DNA of 34,242 bases from the NCBI GenBank assembly GCA_903868455.1, contig CAIPVK010000037.1, positions 1 to 34,242 of the forward strand, read 5' to 3'. The DNA is from an uncultured Opitutia bacterium. GTDB taxonomy: Bacteria > Verrucomicrobiota > Verrucomicrobiia > Opitutales > UBA953. Positions within the stretch are counted from its first letter, which is position 1. Each line of letters opens with the position of its first letter. The translations under genes were made by a program, and so were the position numbers. This document shows positions 25,401 to 34,218 of this stretch, one piece after another. The notes under the pieces were generated by a model. That model did no database searches, was not told the origin of the DNA, and worked only from the letters and a program-made list of their open reading frames with translations.

Positions 25401-28400
25401 ATGCGCCTCAGCCGCACCTTCCTCGCCCTCGCCGCCGGCCTCGCCGGCAACGCCTCGGCCGCCAACATCACGGTCGACGGCGACCGGACGATCACATCGC
25501 TCTCGGAGATGACGGGCAACAACTTCGCCCTCGGCAACGGGGCGACCCTGGTCATCGACCTCCAGAACGCCCTCGGCGCGCCGATCGACGGCACGTTCTC
25601 GGGAGCGTTCCAGGATGGTTCCTACGACGGCACCGGCGCCCTCAACCCCGGCCTCGACCGCACTGGCACCCTCGTGAAGGCGGGCGGCGGCACGCTGCAG
25701 TACAACGGCTTCTCCAACCTCGGCTACCTCGGAAACCGCTCGTTCGACGGCGGCCTGCTCTCGCCGCTACCGACCGACCTCCGCCCGCTCGTCGCCGGCG
25801 GGACCTCCAACGCCGGCGCCCAGCAGGGCTTCGGCGGCATCGTCATCATCCAGCAGGGCCAGCTGCAGGTCTCGGGCTACATCAACCAGTGGGCCGACTA
25901 CGGTCCCTTCAACGCCGCCTTCGGCGTCGGGGGCGTCATGCTCGGCGCCGCCGCGACGGTGGTCGACGCCGGCGGCAAGATCTCCTTCCGCAACACCGCG
26001 CTGAACCTGCCCGGCGCCGCCGCCAACCTCGACGACACCGAGCACAACAACCCGGCCACCCCGCTGGTCGGCCGCCTGAATTACCTCAACAACCTCCGCG
26101 CCTCCACCGCCTCGCGCGTCGAGACCGGTGCCGACGACACGCACATCCTCGTCCTCCATTCCGACATGGACGCGGTGGGCCTGCCCTTCGCGGAATCGAC
26201 CCTCGGCGTCCTCGAGGGCAAGGGGCGCGTCTACAAGACCGGCGCGAGCGACCTGCGCGTCACCAACTCCTCGACCTTCTCCGGCGAGTTCGTCGCCAAC
26301 GGCGGGCGTCTCATCCTCGCCGCCGGCTCCGGCGACACCCTCTGGTCCGCCAAGTCCGTCAATCTGGCCTCGGGAGGGCAGGGCACCAACGTCGGCTTCG
26401 ACGTCGGCGACAGCCTGCACTGGAAGCCCAGCTACGCTCCCGGCAACGCCGGCCCCACCACCCTCGTCGTCCAGGGAGCCCAGCGACTCCGCAACTTCCA
26501 GTCGCTCTACGCCGACGGCGGGTTCACCTCGCTGCTCCTTCCCGGCACCGGCGCGGGCAACTTCGTCGAGCTCGCCTCCGCCGGCGACATCCTGACCGTC
26601 GACCACGAGGCGGGCTACGACGGCTATTTCACCGGCTCCGTCGTGGGCGCCGCCGACGCCGTGACCGGCGTCCGCGGCCAGGCCCTCGGCACGCTGGTCA
26701 AGACGGGCGAGGGCGCCCTCGCCCTCTTCTCGGTCGGCAACAACATGAGCCGTCTCGAGATCCGCGCCGGCCGCGTCGTCTCCAACGTCCAGAGCCTCGG
26801 CTCGGGAGAGGTCGTCCTCTCCGGCACCGGCTCGCTCAGCATCGTCCAGAACGACGCCGGCGCGCTGCGCGCGGTGATCCGCTCCGACTCGACCGCCACG
26901 ACGACCTCACTCGTCTTCCGCCCGACCGACAGCATCCAGTACCGCGGCGCCGACGGCGCCGACCTCGGCAACGCCGACGAGGGTCTCGCCGACATCGTCG
27001 TCGCCCAGCCGTTCTTCTACGGCCAGGTAATCGTCGAGGACGGCAACGACATCGCCTTCTCCGCCGGCAACAACAACGCCTTCGAGAACGCCTCCGCCAT
27101 CATCCTCAACGAGGGCGCGAGCGGCCGCGAGACCTCCATCCGCTTCAACGACACCAACCAGCTCGTCCGCAACCTCCAAGGTTCCGCCTCCTCCCGCATC
27201 TACCTCGGCCGCGGCGACATCACCTTGGTCAACGCCGCCTCCACCACCTACTCGGGCGGCATCTCCGGCGTCGGCAACCTGATCAAGTCCGGCGCCAACA
27301 CCTTCACCCTCGCCGGCTCCAACAACTACTTCGGCGCGACCGTCGTCACCGGCGGCTCCCTCGTCGCCTCCTCCGCCTCCGGCATCGGCAACACCTCCGG
27401 CCTCGTCGTCGACGCCGACGCCGTCTTCACCGCGACATCCGAACAAGCCATCGGCGGGCTCTTCGGCCTCGCCGGCGCCAAGGTCACCGTTTCCGGCGCC
27501 CTCACGGTCGGCGTCCCCGACGACCTCCGCGACCGTCTTGTGAGCGAGCTGGACAGCCTGCCCGGAACCGTCCCCGCCGTCTCCGCCGCCTACTATCTCG
27601 CGACCGAGTCCGCCGGCGTCCTGCCCGGCTTCGGCTTCTCGCCCGCCACCACGCTCGGCTATCTGGTGCGCCAGTACGGCCTTGTCGCCGCCGGCGCGAC
27701 TGAAGCCGAGGTCGCCGCCTACCTCGACGCCGACGGGTCCGGCTCGACGACCCTCGACGACCTCTCGGCAGGGGATATCGAGGCGAACCGCGACCTGCTC
27801 GCCTTCTCCGGCGCCCTGACGGTCGGCGGCGCCCTGACCAAGACCGGCGCGGAGCGGCTCACCCTCCTCGGGACGGTCACCTTCACCGGGGCGGATCGCC
27901 GCGTCATCGTCGAGCAAGGCACGCTCGAGGTCGCCCTCGCGACCCTCGGCTCCGCCTCCGCCATCGAGGTCGGCGCCGACGGCGCCATCGAGCTGGGCGT
28001 CTCGGCCGACAGCACCCTCGGACTCGCCCTTTCCGGCACCGGCACCTTCCGCAAGACCGGGGCCGGCGCCCTGCGTGTCGACCGCGGCGCGGGCGCGCCC
28101 GCCTTCGACGGTCTCTACGACGTCCTGGGCGGCGACCTCACCGTCGCCTTCCGTCCCTCCGCCCTCGCCGGCGTCGCCCGCGAGGGCTCCGTCGCGACGG
28201 CGGCCGGCACCTCCTTCACCGCCGAGGTCGCGACCGATCTGTCGTGGGCGGGCGAGGTGTTCGGTTCCGGCGATTTCATCAAGACCGGCGCGGGCTCGCT
28301 CACGATGACCTCCGAGGCCGTCTCGCCGCTCTTCACCACCGGCACCGTCCGCGTCGTCGGGGGAGCCCTCACGGCCGCCGCCACGCCCGAGGCCGACCTC

Positions 28401-31400
28401 GCCATCGCCGCCGGCGCCGCCTTCACCGCCGCGCTCCTCCAGGACGACTTCTTCGACGGCGTCCTCTCCGGGGCCGGCACCTTCGCCAAGACGGGGGCCT
28501 TCGACCTCCGCATGGAGACCGTCGCCACCTTCACCGGCGACGTCGAGGTGACGGAAGGCTCGCTCTCGCTGGGCGCCGCCGGCGTCCTCGCCACCGCCGG
28601 CTCCATCTCGCTGGCCGCGGGCACAACGCTCAATGTCCTGGACGGCCTCGCCCAGTCCCTGAACAACGTCAGCGCCGAGGACGGCACCGCCTCGGTCGTC
28701 GCCGAGGTCGCGGGCACCGAGCTCACGCTCGACGTCCTTGCGGGCGACGAGCTCGACTTCCCCGCCCAGATCCTCGGATCCCCCGTCATCCTCAAGACCG
28801 GCGCCGGCAAGCTCAGCTTCATTCGCGACGTCGGGGCGGATAACGTCATCCAGGCGATCGACATCCAGGGAGGCGAGCTCGAGGCCTCCCTCTCGGGCCT
28901 CGGCGGCGCGACGCTCAATGTCGGAGCGCTGGGAACCCTCCGGTTCTTCGCCGACGATGGCGTCACCGACACCTACGCCGCAGGCTTCACCGTCACGGGC
29001 GATGGAAAGGTCGCCAAGTCGGGCGCCGGCACGGTCGACCTCGCGGCCGCCGACCTTTCCACCATCTCCGCTGACTTCGACATCTCCGGCGGCACGCTCG
29101 TGCTCTCCCGCGCCGCCCTCGGCGCGCGCCTGCCCGCCGCCACCGTCGCGGAAGGCGCCACCCTCGCCTTCGAGACGGACGCCGACATCACCCTCGACGC
29201 CGACGGCATCACGGGCGGTGGCAATCTCGAGCTCCGCGGCGCCTTCGGTATCGACCTCACCCTGGGCGACGCGGGTTCCCCGGGTTACACCGGCTCCACG
29301 GTCCTCGCCGACGGCGTGACCGTGCGTCTCGCCTCGCCCACCGGTTCCGCGGCATTGGGTGGCCTTTCCGCCGAGGCCGGAACCACCCTCGACACGAGCC
29401 TGCTCGGCGACCTTGAGCTCACGCTCGACGGCGACACCGCCTTCGATGGGGCGCTTGTCGGCTCGGCCGACCTCGTCCTCGCGGGCGAGGGCGCGCTCGA
29501 CTTCACCGACGGCGACACCGGCGGCGACCTCGCCGGCTACCTCGGATCCATCACCCTTGACGGCTCATCCGCCATCCTCTCCACCGGAAACACCAAGGAT
29601 CTCGCCCTCTCGAACTCCGCCCGCGTGGTCCTGACCGGCGCGGCCTCCCAGGCTTACGCCGCAGGCTTGTCGGGAGACGGGACCGGGATTGTCGCCCTCG
29701 GCGCCGCCGCCACCCTCGACCTGGTGGCCAACCCCCTCACCTCGCTCGACGACGGCTTCGTCGCCAAGGTCGAGCTTCTCGCCGGTTCCACGCTGACCAT
29801 GGGGCTTTCCGGCATTTCCCTCGACAAGGTCGTCGACCTCTCGCTTTCCGGCGGCACCTTGGAGCTGGGGCTCACCGAGGCCACGGGAACCCTCGACCTC
29901 GCGGCGCCGCTTGCGGGCGCGACCGGCGGCGACCTGGACATCGCCACCGCCTTGGGCTCGGCTCGCGTGGACATCACAGGTTCCCTCGCCGGCAACCTCA
30001 CCCTCGGCGACAAGGTCACCCTTGGCGGCACCCCCACCGTCGTCGGCACCCTTACCGTCGAGACTGGCGCGCGCATCGCCCCCGGCTTCTCCCCCGGCAC
30101 CGTCACGACCACCGACTTTGTCAACGCCGGCACCCTTGTCATGGAGCTGGGTTCCTCCTCCAACGACCAGATTCTCTTCTCCGGCACCGCGGACCTCAAC
30201 AACGGCGGGACGGGCCGGCTCGAGCTTGCCCTCTACGGCGCCGGAAACCTCTTCGGCCGCCGCCAAGTCCTGCTGGCCGACACCGCGTCTCCGGGAGCCG
30301 GAAGCTTCATCGGCGCCGCGCCCAGGTTCGCCACGGTCGTCTCCACCGATGCCTCCCCCCTGCGCGTCCTCCTCGTCTATCCCTCCCAGTTGCAGGCGGG
30401 ATTGGACGGCATCTTGGGCAACGCGGACGACGCCGCCGACCCGCTCGGCTTCCTTGCGACTCCGGGGCAGGTCGCCGCGTATGTCGTGAGGTCGGGCGCC
30501 GATTACGACGCCACCCTCGCCGGCTCCCCTTACCTCGCCGCCATCAAATCGCGCGCCCAGGTTGACCTGACTCCCGTCGCCGGCGGTTCCTCGTCCAGCC
30601 TGGCGCCCACCTTCAACTCCTACGGCGCGCGTCTGGCCATCCTTGGCGACACCGCCTTGATCGCCGCGGTCGACAACCTCAGGCCCCGCGGCCATGCCGC
30701 CCTGCTCTCCGGGGCGGCCGCCGGGTTCCGCTCGCACGCCGACACCCTCCAGCGCCGGCTCGAGCAGCGCCGATTCGATGGCGCCGACATGTCGGTGAAA
30801 ACCGCCGACTGGTTCGTCGACGCCACCCACGGCCAGCTCGACCTCGACAACTCCCACGAGGCGCGGAACACCGGCGCCACCGCCGGCACCATCCGCCCGA
30901 TGGGCGTCGACGGCTACTGGGCCGTCTCGCTCGGCGTCGAGAACCTCAAGGCCGACGGAGGCGCCACCTCCTACAAGGGCAACGGCTTCCGCCTCGGCGC
31001 CGCCGCCGGCGTGATGAACGCCGCCCGCACGCTCTCGCTGGACGCCGGCCTCTCCTACGGCTCGCTCTCCGGCGACCTCACGCGTCCCTCGCTGGTCGGC
31101 GGCAACAATGTCACCGATCCCAAGGCGGAAACCCTCGGTCTCTGGGTCCGCGCTTCCGCCGCGACCTCGGTCGGCGGGCTCGCCGTCACGCCGTTCATCT
31201 CGCTTGAGCACGCCAAGACCTCGCTCGACGCCACCCGCGAGACGGGCGCGGCCGACCCTCTCGGCGACTCCCTCGCCGTGCGCGACGCCGACCACACCCA
31301 GACCGCCGCCCGCGCCGGCCTGGGCCTTCACCACAGCTGGGTCTCGGACGGCGGCGATTGGCGCTACCGCCTCGGCCTGGAGGTCGCCTACGCCCTCCAG

Positions 31401-31622
31401 CTCGACGGCGACGAGGCCACGCTCGTCTCCAACCACGCCCAGCTCGGCGGCACCGACGTCTCCTCGACGTTCGGCGTCCTGCCCGGCGACGGTTTCTCGG
31501 TCGCCCCGACGTTCACCTTCGGCACCTCGCCGGATAGCACGTTCACCCTCGGCCTGCGCCTCGAGCAGGGATCCGAGGGCGAGGCCACCTCGCTCCAGCT
31601 CGGCTACCGCCGGAAGTTCTGA
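25401..31622 (+). CDS. Giant type Va autotransporter with beta-strand-repeat passenger (paralogue B)
   Basis: A 2073-residue surface protein starting with a signal peptide (MRLSRTFLALAAGLAGNASA). The passenger has about nine beta-strand repeats (e.g. GTGTFRKTGAGALRV, GSGDFIKTGAGSLTM, GVGNLIKSGANTFTL), the same FNDTNQLVRNL box (583-593) as paralogue A, and one EF-hand-like loop at 776-786 (DADGSGSTTLD). The C-terminal unit from residue 1763 repeats that of paralogue A with a four-residue insertion; of the last 89 residues 83 are identical by eye. It ends in the same terminal Phe. The passenger is alignable to A only in patches, so A and B are diverged duplicates. The 22-bp gap to A implies one operon. 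The role is unknown; adhesion or surface-layer function is inference. Confidence 0.9.
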   Translation: MRLSRTFLALAAGLAGNASAANITVDGDRTITSLSEMTGNNFALGNGATLVIDLQNALGAPIDGTFSGAFQDGSYDGTGALNPGLDRTGTLVKAGGGTLQYNGFSNLGYLGNRSFDGGLLSPLPTDLRPLVAGGTSNAGAQQGFGGIVIIQQGQLQVSGYINQWADYGPFNAAFGVGGVMLGAAATVVDAGGKISFRNTALNLPGAAANLDDTEHNNPATPLVGRLNYLNNLRASTASRVETGADDTHILVLHSDMDAVGLPFAESTLGVLEGKGRVYKTGASDLRVTNSSTFSGEFVANGGRLILAAGSGDTLWSAKSVNLASGGQGTNVGFDVGDSLHWKPSYAPGNAGPTTLVVQGAQRLRNFQSLYADGGFTSLLLPGTGAGNFVELASAGDILTVDHEAGYDGYFTGSVVGAADAVTGVRGQALGTLVKTGEGALALFSVGNNMSRLEIRAGRVVSNVQSLGSGEVVLSGTGSLSIVQNDAGALRAVIRSDSTATTTSLVFRPTDSIQYRGADGADLGNADEGLADIVVAQPFFYGQVIVEDGNDIAFSAGNNNAFENASAIILNEGASGRETSIRFNDTNQLVRNLQGSASSRIYLGRGDITLVNAASTTYSGGISGVGNLIKSGANTFTLAGSNNYFGATVVTGGSLVASSASGIGNTSGLVVDADAVFTATSEQAIGGLFGLAGAKVTVSGALTVGVPDDLRDRLVSELDSLPGTVPAVSAAYYLATESAGVLPGFGFSPATTLGYLVRQYGLVAAGATEAEVAAYLDADGSGSTTLDDLSAGDIEANRDLLAFSGALTVGGALTKTGAERLTLLGTVTFTGADRRVIVEQGTLEVALATLGSASAIEVGADGAIELGVSADSTLGLALSGTGTFRKTGAGALRVDRGAGAPAFDGLYDVLGGDLTVAFRPSALAGVAREGSVATAAGTSFTAEVATDLSWAGEVFGSGDFIKTGAGSLTMTSEAVSPLFTTGTVRVVGGALTAAATPEADLAIAAGAAFTAALLQDDFFDGVLSGAGTFAKTGAFDLRMETVATFTGDVEVTEGSLSLGAAGVLATAGSISLAAGTTLNVLDGLAQSLNNVSAEDGTASVVAEVAGTELTLDVLAGDELDFPAQILGSPVILKTGAGKLSFIRDVGADNVIQAIDIQGGELEASLSGLGGATLNVGALGTLRFFADDGVTDTYAAGFTVTGDGKVAKSGAGTVDLAAADLSTISADFDISGGTLVLSRAALGARLPAATVAEGATLAFETDADITLDADGITGGGNLELRGAFGIDLTLGDAGSPGYTGSTVLADGVTVRLASPTGSAALGGLSAEAGTTLDTSLLGDLELTLDGDTAFDGALVGSADLVLAGEGALDFTDGDTGGDLAGYLGSITLDGSSAILSTGNTKDLALSNSARVVLTGAASQAYAAGLSGDGTGIVALGAAATLDLVANPLTSLDDGFVAKVELLAGSTLTMGLSGISLDKVVDLSLSGGTLELGLTEATGTLDLAAPLAGATGGDLDIATALGSARVDITGSLAGNLTLGDKVTLGGTPTVVGTLTVETGARIAPGFSPGTVTTTDFVNAGTLVMELGSSSNDQILFSGTADLNNGGTGRLELALYGAGNLFGRRQVLLADTASPGAGSFIGAAPRFATVVSTDASPLRVLLVYPSQLQAGLDGILGNADDAADPLGFLATPGQVAAYVVRSGADYDATLAGSPYLAAIKSRAQVDLTPVAGGSSSSLAPTFNSYGARLAILGDTALIAAVDNLRPRGHAALLSGAAAGFRSHADTLQRRLEQRRFDGADMSVKTADWFVDATHGQLDLDNSHEARNTGATAGTIRPMGVDGYWAVSLGVENLKADGGATSYKGNGFRLGAAAGVMNAARTLSLDAGLSYGSLSGDLTRPSLVGGNNVTDPKAETLGLWVRASAATSVGGLAVTPFISLEHAKTSLDATRETGAADPLGDSLAVRDADHTQTAARAGLGLHHSWVSDGGDWRYRLGLEVAYALQLDGDEATLVSNHAQLGGTDVSSTFGVLPGDGFSVAPTFTFGTSPDSTFTLGLRLEQGSEGEATSLQLGYRRKF
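30687..31622 (+). repeat. Direct repeat copy 2: autotransporter C-terminal module
   Basis: A 936-bp segment in paralogue B corresponding to 24455-25378. It carries an in-frame four-codon insertion near the DATRETGAADPLGDSL loop. The near-identity of barrels next to divergent passengers suggests gene conversion or purifying selection on the barrel. Confidence 0.8.
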
Positions 31623-31651
31623 CCGCCCGTCCGCCCCTCCGGCGCCCGTCC

Positions 31652-32422
31652 ATGTCCCTGGTCGTCTCCTGGAACGTGAACGGCGTCCGGTCGGCGCTGG
31701 GCAAGGGGATGGCCGGCTTCCTCGCGTCGGCCAAGCCCGACGTCCTCTGCCTGCAGGAGACGAAGTGCGAGACCGCCAAGGCCCGCGCGATCGACTTGGG
31801 ATATGCCCACGCGTCCTGGCATGAGGCCGACAAAAAGGGCTACTCCGGGACGGCCATCCTCTCGCGTGTCGCGCCGATCGCGGTCGAGGCCGACATTCCC
31901 GGCGACCATCCGCGGGAGGGCAGGGTGCTGACCGCCGAGTTCCGGGACCTCTTCGTCGTCTCGGCCTACGTCCCCAACTCCCAGCGCGAGCTCGTCCGGC
32001 TCGATTACCGCCTGAAGTGGGACGACGATTTTCGCCGACATCTCTCGCGCCTCGCCAAGCGCAAGCCCGTCCTCGTCTGCGGCGACTTCAACTGCGCCCA
32101 CCGCGAGATCGACCTCGCCAACCCCAAAGCCAACCGCCGCAACGCGGGCTTCACCGATGAGGAGCGCGCCTCCTTCGGGCGCCTCCTGACCGACGAGGGC
32201 TTCGCCGACACCTTCCGCGAGCGGAACCCCGACCTCGCGGGAGCTTATTCCTGGTGGACGGTCCGCACCGACGCCCGCGCGCGCAATATCGGCTGGCGCC
32301 TCGACTACTTCCTCGCCTCGCCCGGCCTCGCGGGCGCTTGGTCCGACCCCGCCATCCATGCCGACGTCATGGGCTCGGACCATTGCCCGGTCTCGGTGCG
32401 CCTCGCCGCCACCCTCGCCTGA
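31652..32422 (+). CDS. xth: Exodeoxyribonuclease III / AP endonuclease (ExoA type)
   Basis: A 256-residue enzyme of the exonuclease-endonuclease-phosphatase superfamily that incises DNA at abasic sites in base excision repair and degrades 3' ends of duplex DNA. Catalytic positions are visible: N8 (SWNVNG), E36 (CLQETK), Y106 (SAYVPNS), D145 and N147 (GDFNCAHREID), and D243-H244 (GSDHCPVSV). The DNA-binding loop NAGFTDEER and WRLDYF are conserved. Length and GDFNCAHREIDLANPK match the ExoA/Xth branch. It starts 29 bp after the second autotransporter on the same strand without a clear terminator between, so read-through from the autotransporter operon is possible. Functionally it is a housekeeping repair gene unrelated to the surface proteins. 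Confidence 0.93.
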   Translation: MSLVVSWNVNGVRSALGKGMAGFLASAKPDVLCLQETKCETAKARAIDLGYAHASWHEADKKGYSGTAILSRVAPIAVEADIPGDHPREGRVLTAEFRDLFVVSAYVPNSQRELVRLDYRLKWDDDFRRHLSRLAKRKPVLVCGDFNCAHREIDLANPKANRRNAGFTDEERASFGRLLTDEGFADTFRERNPDLAGAYSWWTVRTDARARNIGWRLDYFLASPGLAGAWSDPAIHADVMGSDHCPVSVRLAATLA

Positions 32423-32431
32423 TTCGCCCTC

Positions 32432-32520
32432 GGTAGGGCTGGCTCGCCGAGCCGGCCGTGCATCGGGTAGGGCTGGGTCTCCGACCCGGCTGCGGTCGCC
32501 TCGGTGAGACGACCCTACCC
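32432..32520. repeat. REP-like palindromic intergenic repeat, two units
   Basis: Two related units share GGTAGGGCTGG-TC-CCGA-CCGGC. In unit 1 GGCTGGCTCG (32437-32446) pairs with CGAGCCGGCC (32448-32457). In unit 2 GCTGGGTC (32472-32479) pairs with GACCCGGC (32483-32490). Unit 2 is also bracketed by a perfect 8-bp inverted repeat GGGTAGGG (32465-32472) and CCCTACCC (32513-32520). It starts 9 bp after the exonuclease gene stop and may act as a transcript end. Confidence 0.7.
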
Positions 32521-32693
32521 ATAGTAATATGCCTAACGGTGGCAGCGGGTTAGCTGCCTGCGGGTCAGCTGGACAGCGGGCTCGGCGGGGTCAGCGGTGC
32601 TAGCGAGAGAGAACTCCCTTCGCTCGTTTCCTCCAAATACTCCGCCTCCTCGTCTTCCTCGTCATCCCCCTATCCCCCTAGTCCCCATCCTCC
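32521..32693. other. Intergenic low-complexity region between exonuclease and peptide transporter genes
   Basis: The first part has loosely repeated CAGCGGG/GGTCAGC words (about 32540-32605). The second is a pyrimidine-rich tract (about 32625-32700) running into the 3' end of the convergent transporter gene. I see no gene here. Confidence 0.4.
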
Positions 32694-34205
32694 TCACCTT
32701 CCCATCATCCTCCTCACCCACGGCGCAATCGCGACCAATCCCGCCGTCAGCCCGAGAACCACCAGCGCCTGGTTCATGAAGAAGCCCGCCAGGGCGGCCG
32801 GATCCGAGCCCTCGTAGCCGGCCGACAAGGAGCCCGCCAATTTGTTGCCGAGCGCGCCCGCGAGGAACCACACCCCCATGATCATCCCGTTGAGACGCCG
32901 CGGCGCCAGCTTGGTCATCGTGCTCAGCCCCACCGGGCTCAGGCACATCTCGCCTACGGTCTGTAGGAGGTAGACGCCCAGCAGCCAGAGCGGGCTCACC
33001 TTGCCCGCGGCGGTCGCCTGGGACGCGGGCACCATGAGCAGGAAGGAGAAGGCGAGGAAGAGCAGGCCGAGGGCGAATTTCACCGGGACCGACGGCTCAT
33101 GCCGGCCGAGCCGCACCCACGTCCAGGCGAAGACCGGCGCGAGCGCCAGGACAAACAGGGCGTTCGCCGATTGGAACCACGACGAGGGGAAGGCGACCCC
33201 GCCGACCTCGTTGCGCGTCAGCTGCTCGGCGAAGAGCGCCAGCGTCGAGCCCGCCTGCTCGAACAGCGCCCAGAAGGCCACGGCGGAGGCGAAGAAAACG
33301 AGGATGGCCCCCATGCGCGGGCGTTCGTCGGGACGCAGCAGGCCGGTGAGGTGGGCGAGCTTGGCGACGGCCACCACCGCCACGGCCCAGGGAGCCCAAG
33401 GCCAGCGCTCGGCGTTGCCGATCAGGATGAGGAGCAGGGCGGTGCCCGCGGCGATGATCGCCAGTTGACCCCAAGGTCTCGGCTCGTCGCGCGCCGGCGC
33501 CGCTCCCGCCCGCCCGAGGTCGCCCAGCCGGCGCGCGTAGACGACCATGCCCGCCGTCATCCCCAGCGCTGCCGCCCCGAAGCCCCAATGCCAGCAGCCG
33601 TTGGGGTCCAGTCCCCACGAGACGAGGATATCCCTGAAGCCCGCGGATTGCGCGAGCCAACCCGTGACCAAGGGGGAGAGGAAGGCACCGAGGTTGATGC
33701 CCATGTAGAAAAGCGAGAACCCCGCGTCGCGCCGACGGTCGTCCGGGCGATAGAGCGCGCCGACGAGCGTGCTGATGTTGGGTTTGAGCAAGCCCGTGCC
33801 CAGCGCGACCAACCCCAGCCCCGCGTAGAAGCAGGGCAGGGAGTCGACCGCCAAGGTGTAGTGGCCCGCGGTGATGACGAGACCCCCGACGAGCACCGCC
33901 CGGCGCGCGCCGACGAAGTTGTCGGCCAGGAACCCGCCCAGGATGCAGAGCAGGTAGCAGGCCATAGTGTAGTTGCCATAGACCCAGGCGGCGTCGGCCT
34001 GCGAGAACCCCAGGCCCCCGACGTCCACCGAGGCCACCATGAAGACCATCAGGATCGCCCGCATCCCGTAGAACGAGAACCGCTCCCACATCTCCGCGAA
34101 GAACAGCATGGTCAGCCCCTTGGGGTGCCCCCCGATGCCCCCCATGTCGCCCGCCTCCGGAACGTGGGGGGCGGGGTCCGGGACGGGGAGGCGGCTTGGG
34201 GTCAT
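32694..34205 (-). CDS. Proton-coupled oligopeptide transporter (POT/PTR family, MFS)
   Basis: A 503-residue inner-membrane symporter for di- and tripeptides. The first-helix motif E38-x-x-E41-R42-F43 with YG (FFAEMWERFSFYGMRAIL) couples proton and substrate in POT transporters. The PTR2 signature FSLFYMGINLGAFLSPLVTGW and LKPNISTLVGALY are also present, and about 14 hydrophobic helices can be counted, as in bacterial POTs. The ATG at 34205 is preferred over an in-frame TTG at 34211 because a GGAAGGG Shine-Dalgarno lies 6 bp upstream. The last helices and short basic tail (WVRRMMGR) appear complete. It is convergent with the exonuclease gene. Substrate range cannot be read from the sequence. 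Confidence 0.93.
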   Translation of the reverse strand: MTPSRLPVPDPAPHVPEAGDMGGIGGHPKGLTMLFFAEMWERFSFYGMRAILMVFMVASVDVGGLGFSQADAAWVYGNYTMACYLLCILGGFLADNFVGARRAVLVGGLVITAGHYTLAVDSLPCFYAGLGLVALGTGLLKPNISTLVGALYRPDDRRRDAGFSLFYMGINLGAFLSPLVTGWLAQSAGFRDILVSWGLDPNGCWHWGFGAAALGMTAGMVVYARRLGDLGRAGAAPARDEPRPWGQLAIIAAGTALLLILIGNAERWPWAPWAVAVVAVAKLAHLTGLLRPDERPRMGAILVFFASAVAFWALFEQAGSTLALFAEQLTRNEVGGVAFPSSWFQSANALFVLALAPVFAWTWVRLGRHEPSVPVKFALGLLFLAFSFLLMVPASQATAAGKVSPLWLLGVYLLQTVGEMCLSPVGLSTMTKLAPRRLNGMIMGVWFLAGALGNKLAGSLSAGYEGSDPAALAGFFMNQALVVLGLTAGLVAIAPWVRRMMGR

Positions 34206-34211
34206 GCTCAA

Positions 34212-34218
34212 CCCTTCC
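34212..34218 (-). promoter_or_regulatory. Shine-Dalgarno sequence of the peptide transporter gene
   Basis: GGAAGGG on the minus strand, 6 nt before the ATG at 34205. It is the only clear ribosome binding site of this kind among the starts in the window and decides the start codon. Confidence 0.6.

Noticed and set aside
24104-25594. Antisense 496-codon frame over the autotransporter barrel, with a similar one over the second copy (29565-31436)
   Set aside because: Their mutual similarity is explained by the duplicated barrel DNA on the sense strand; composition is low-complexity.
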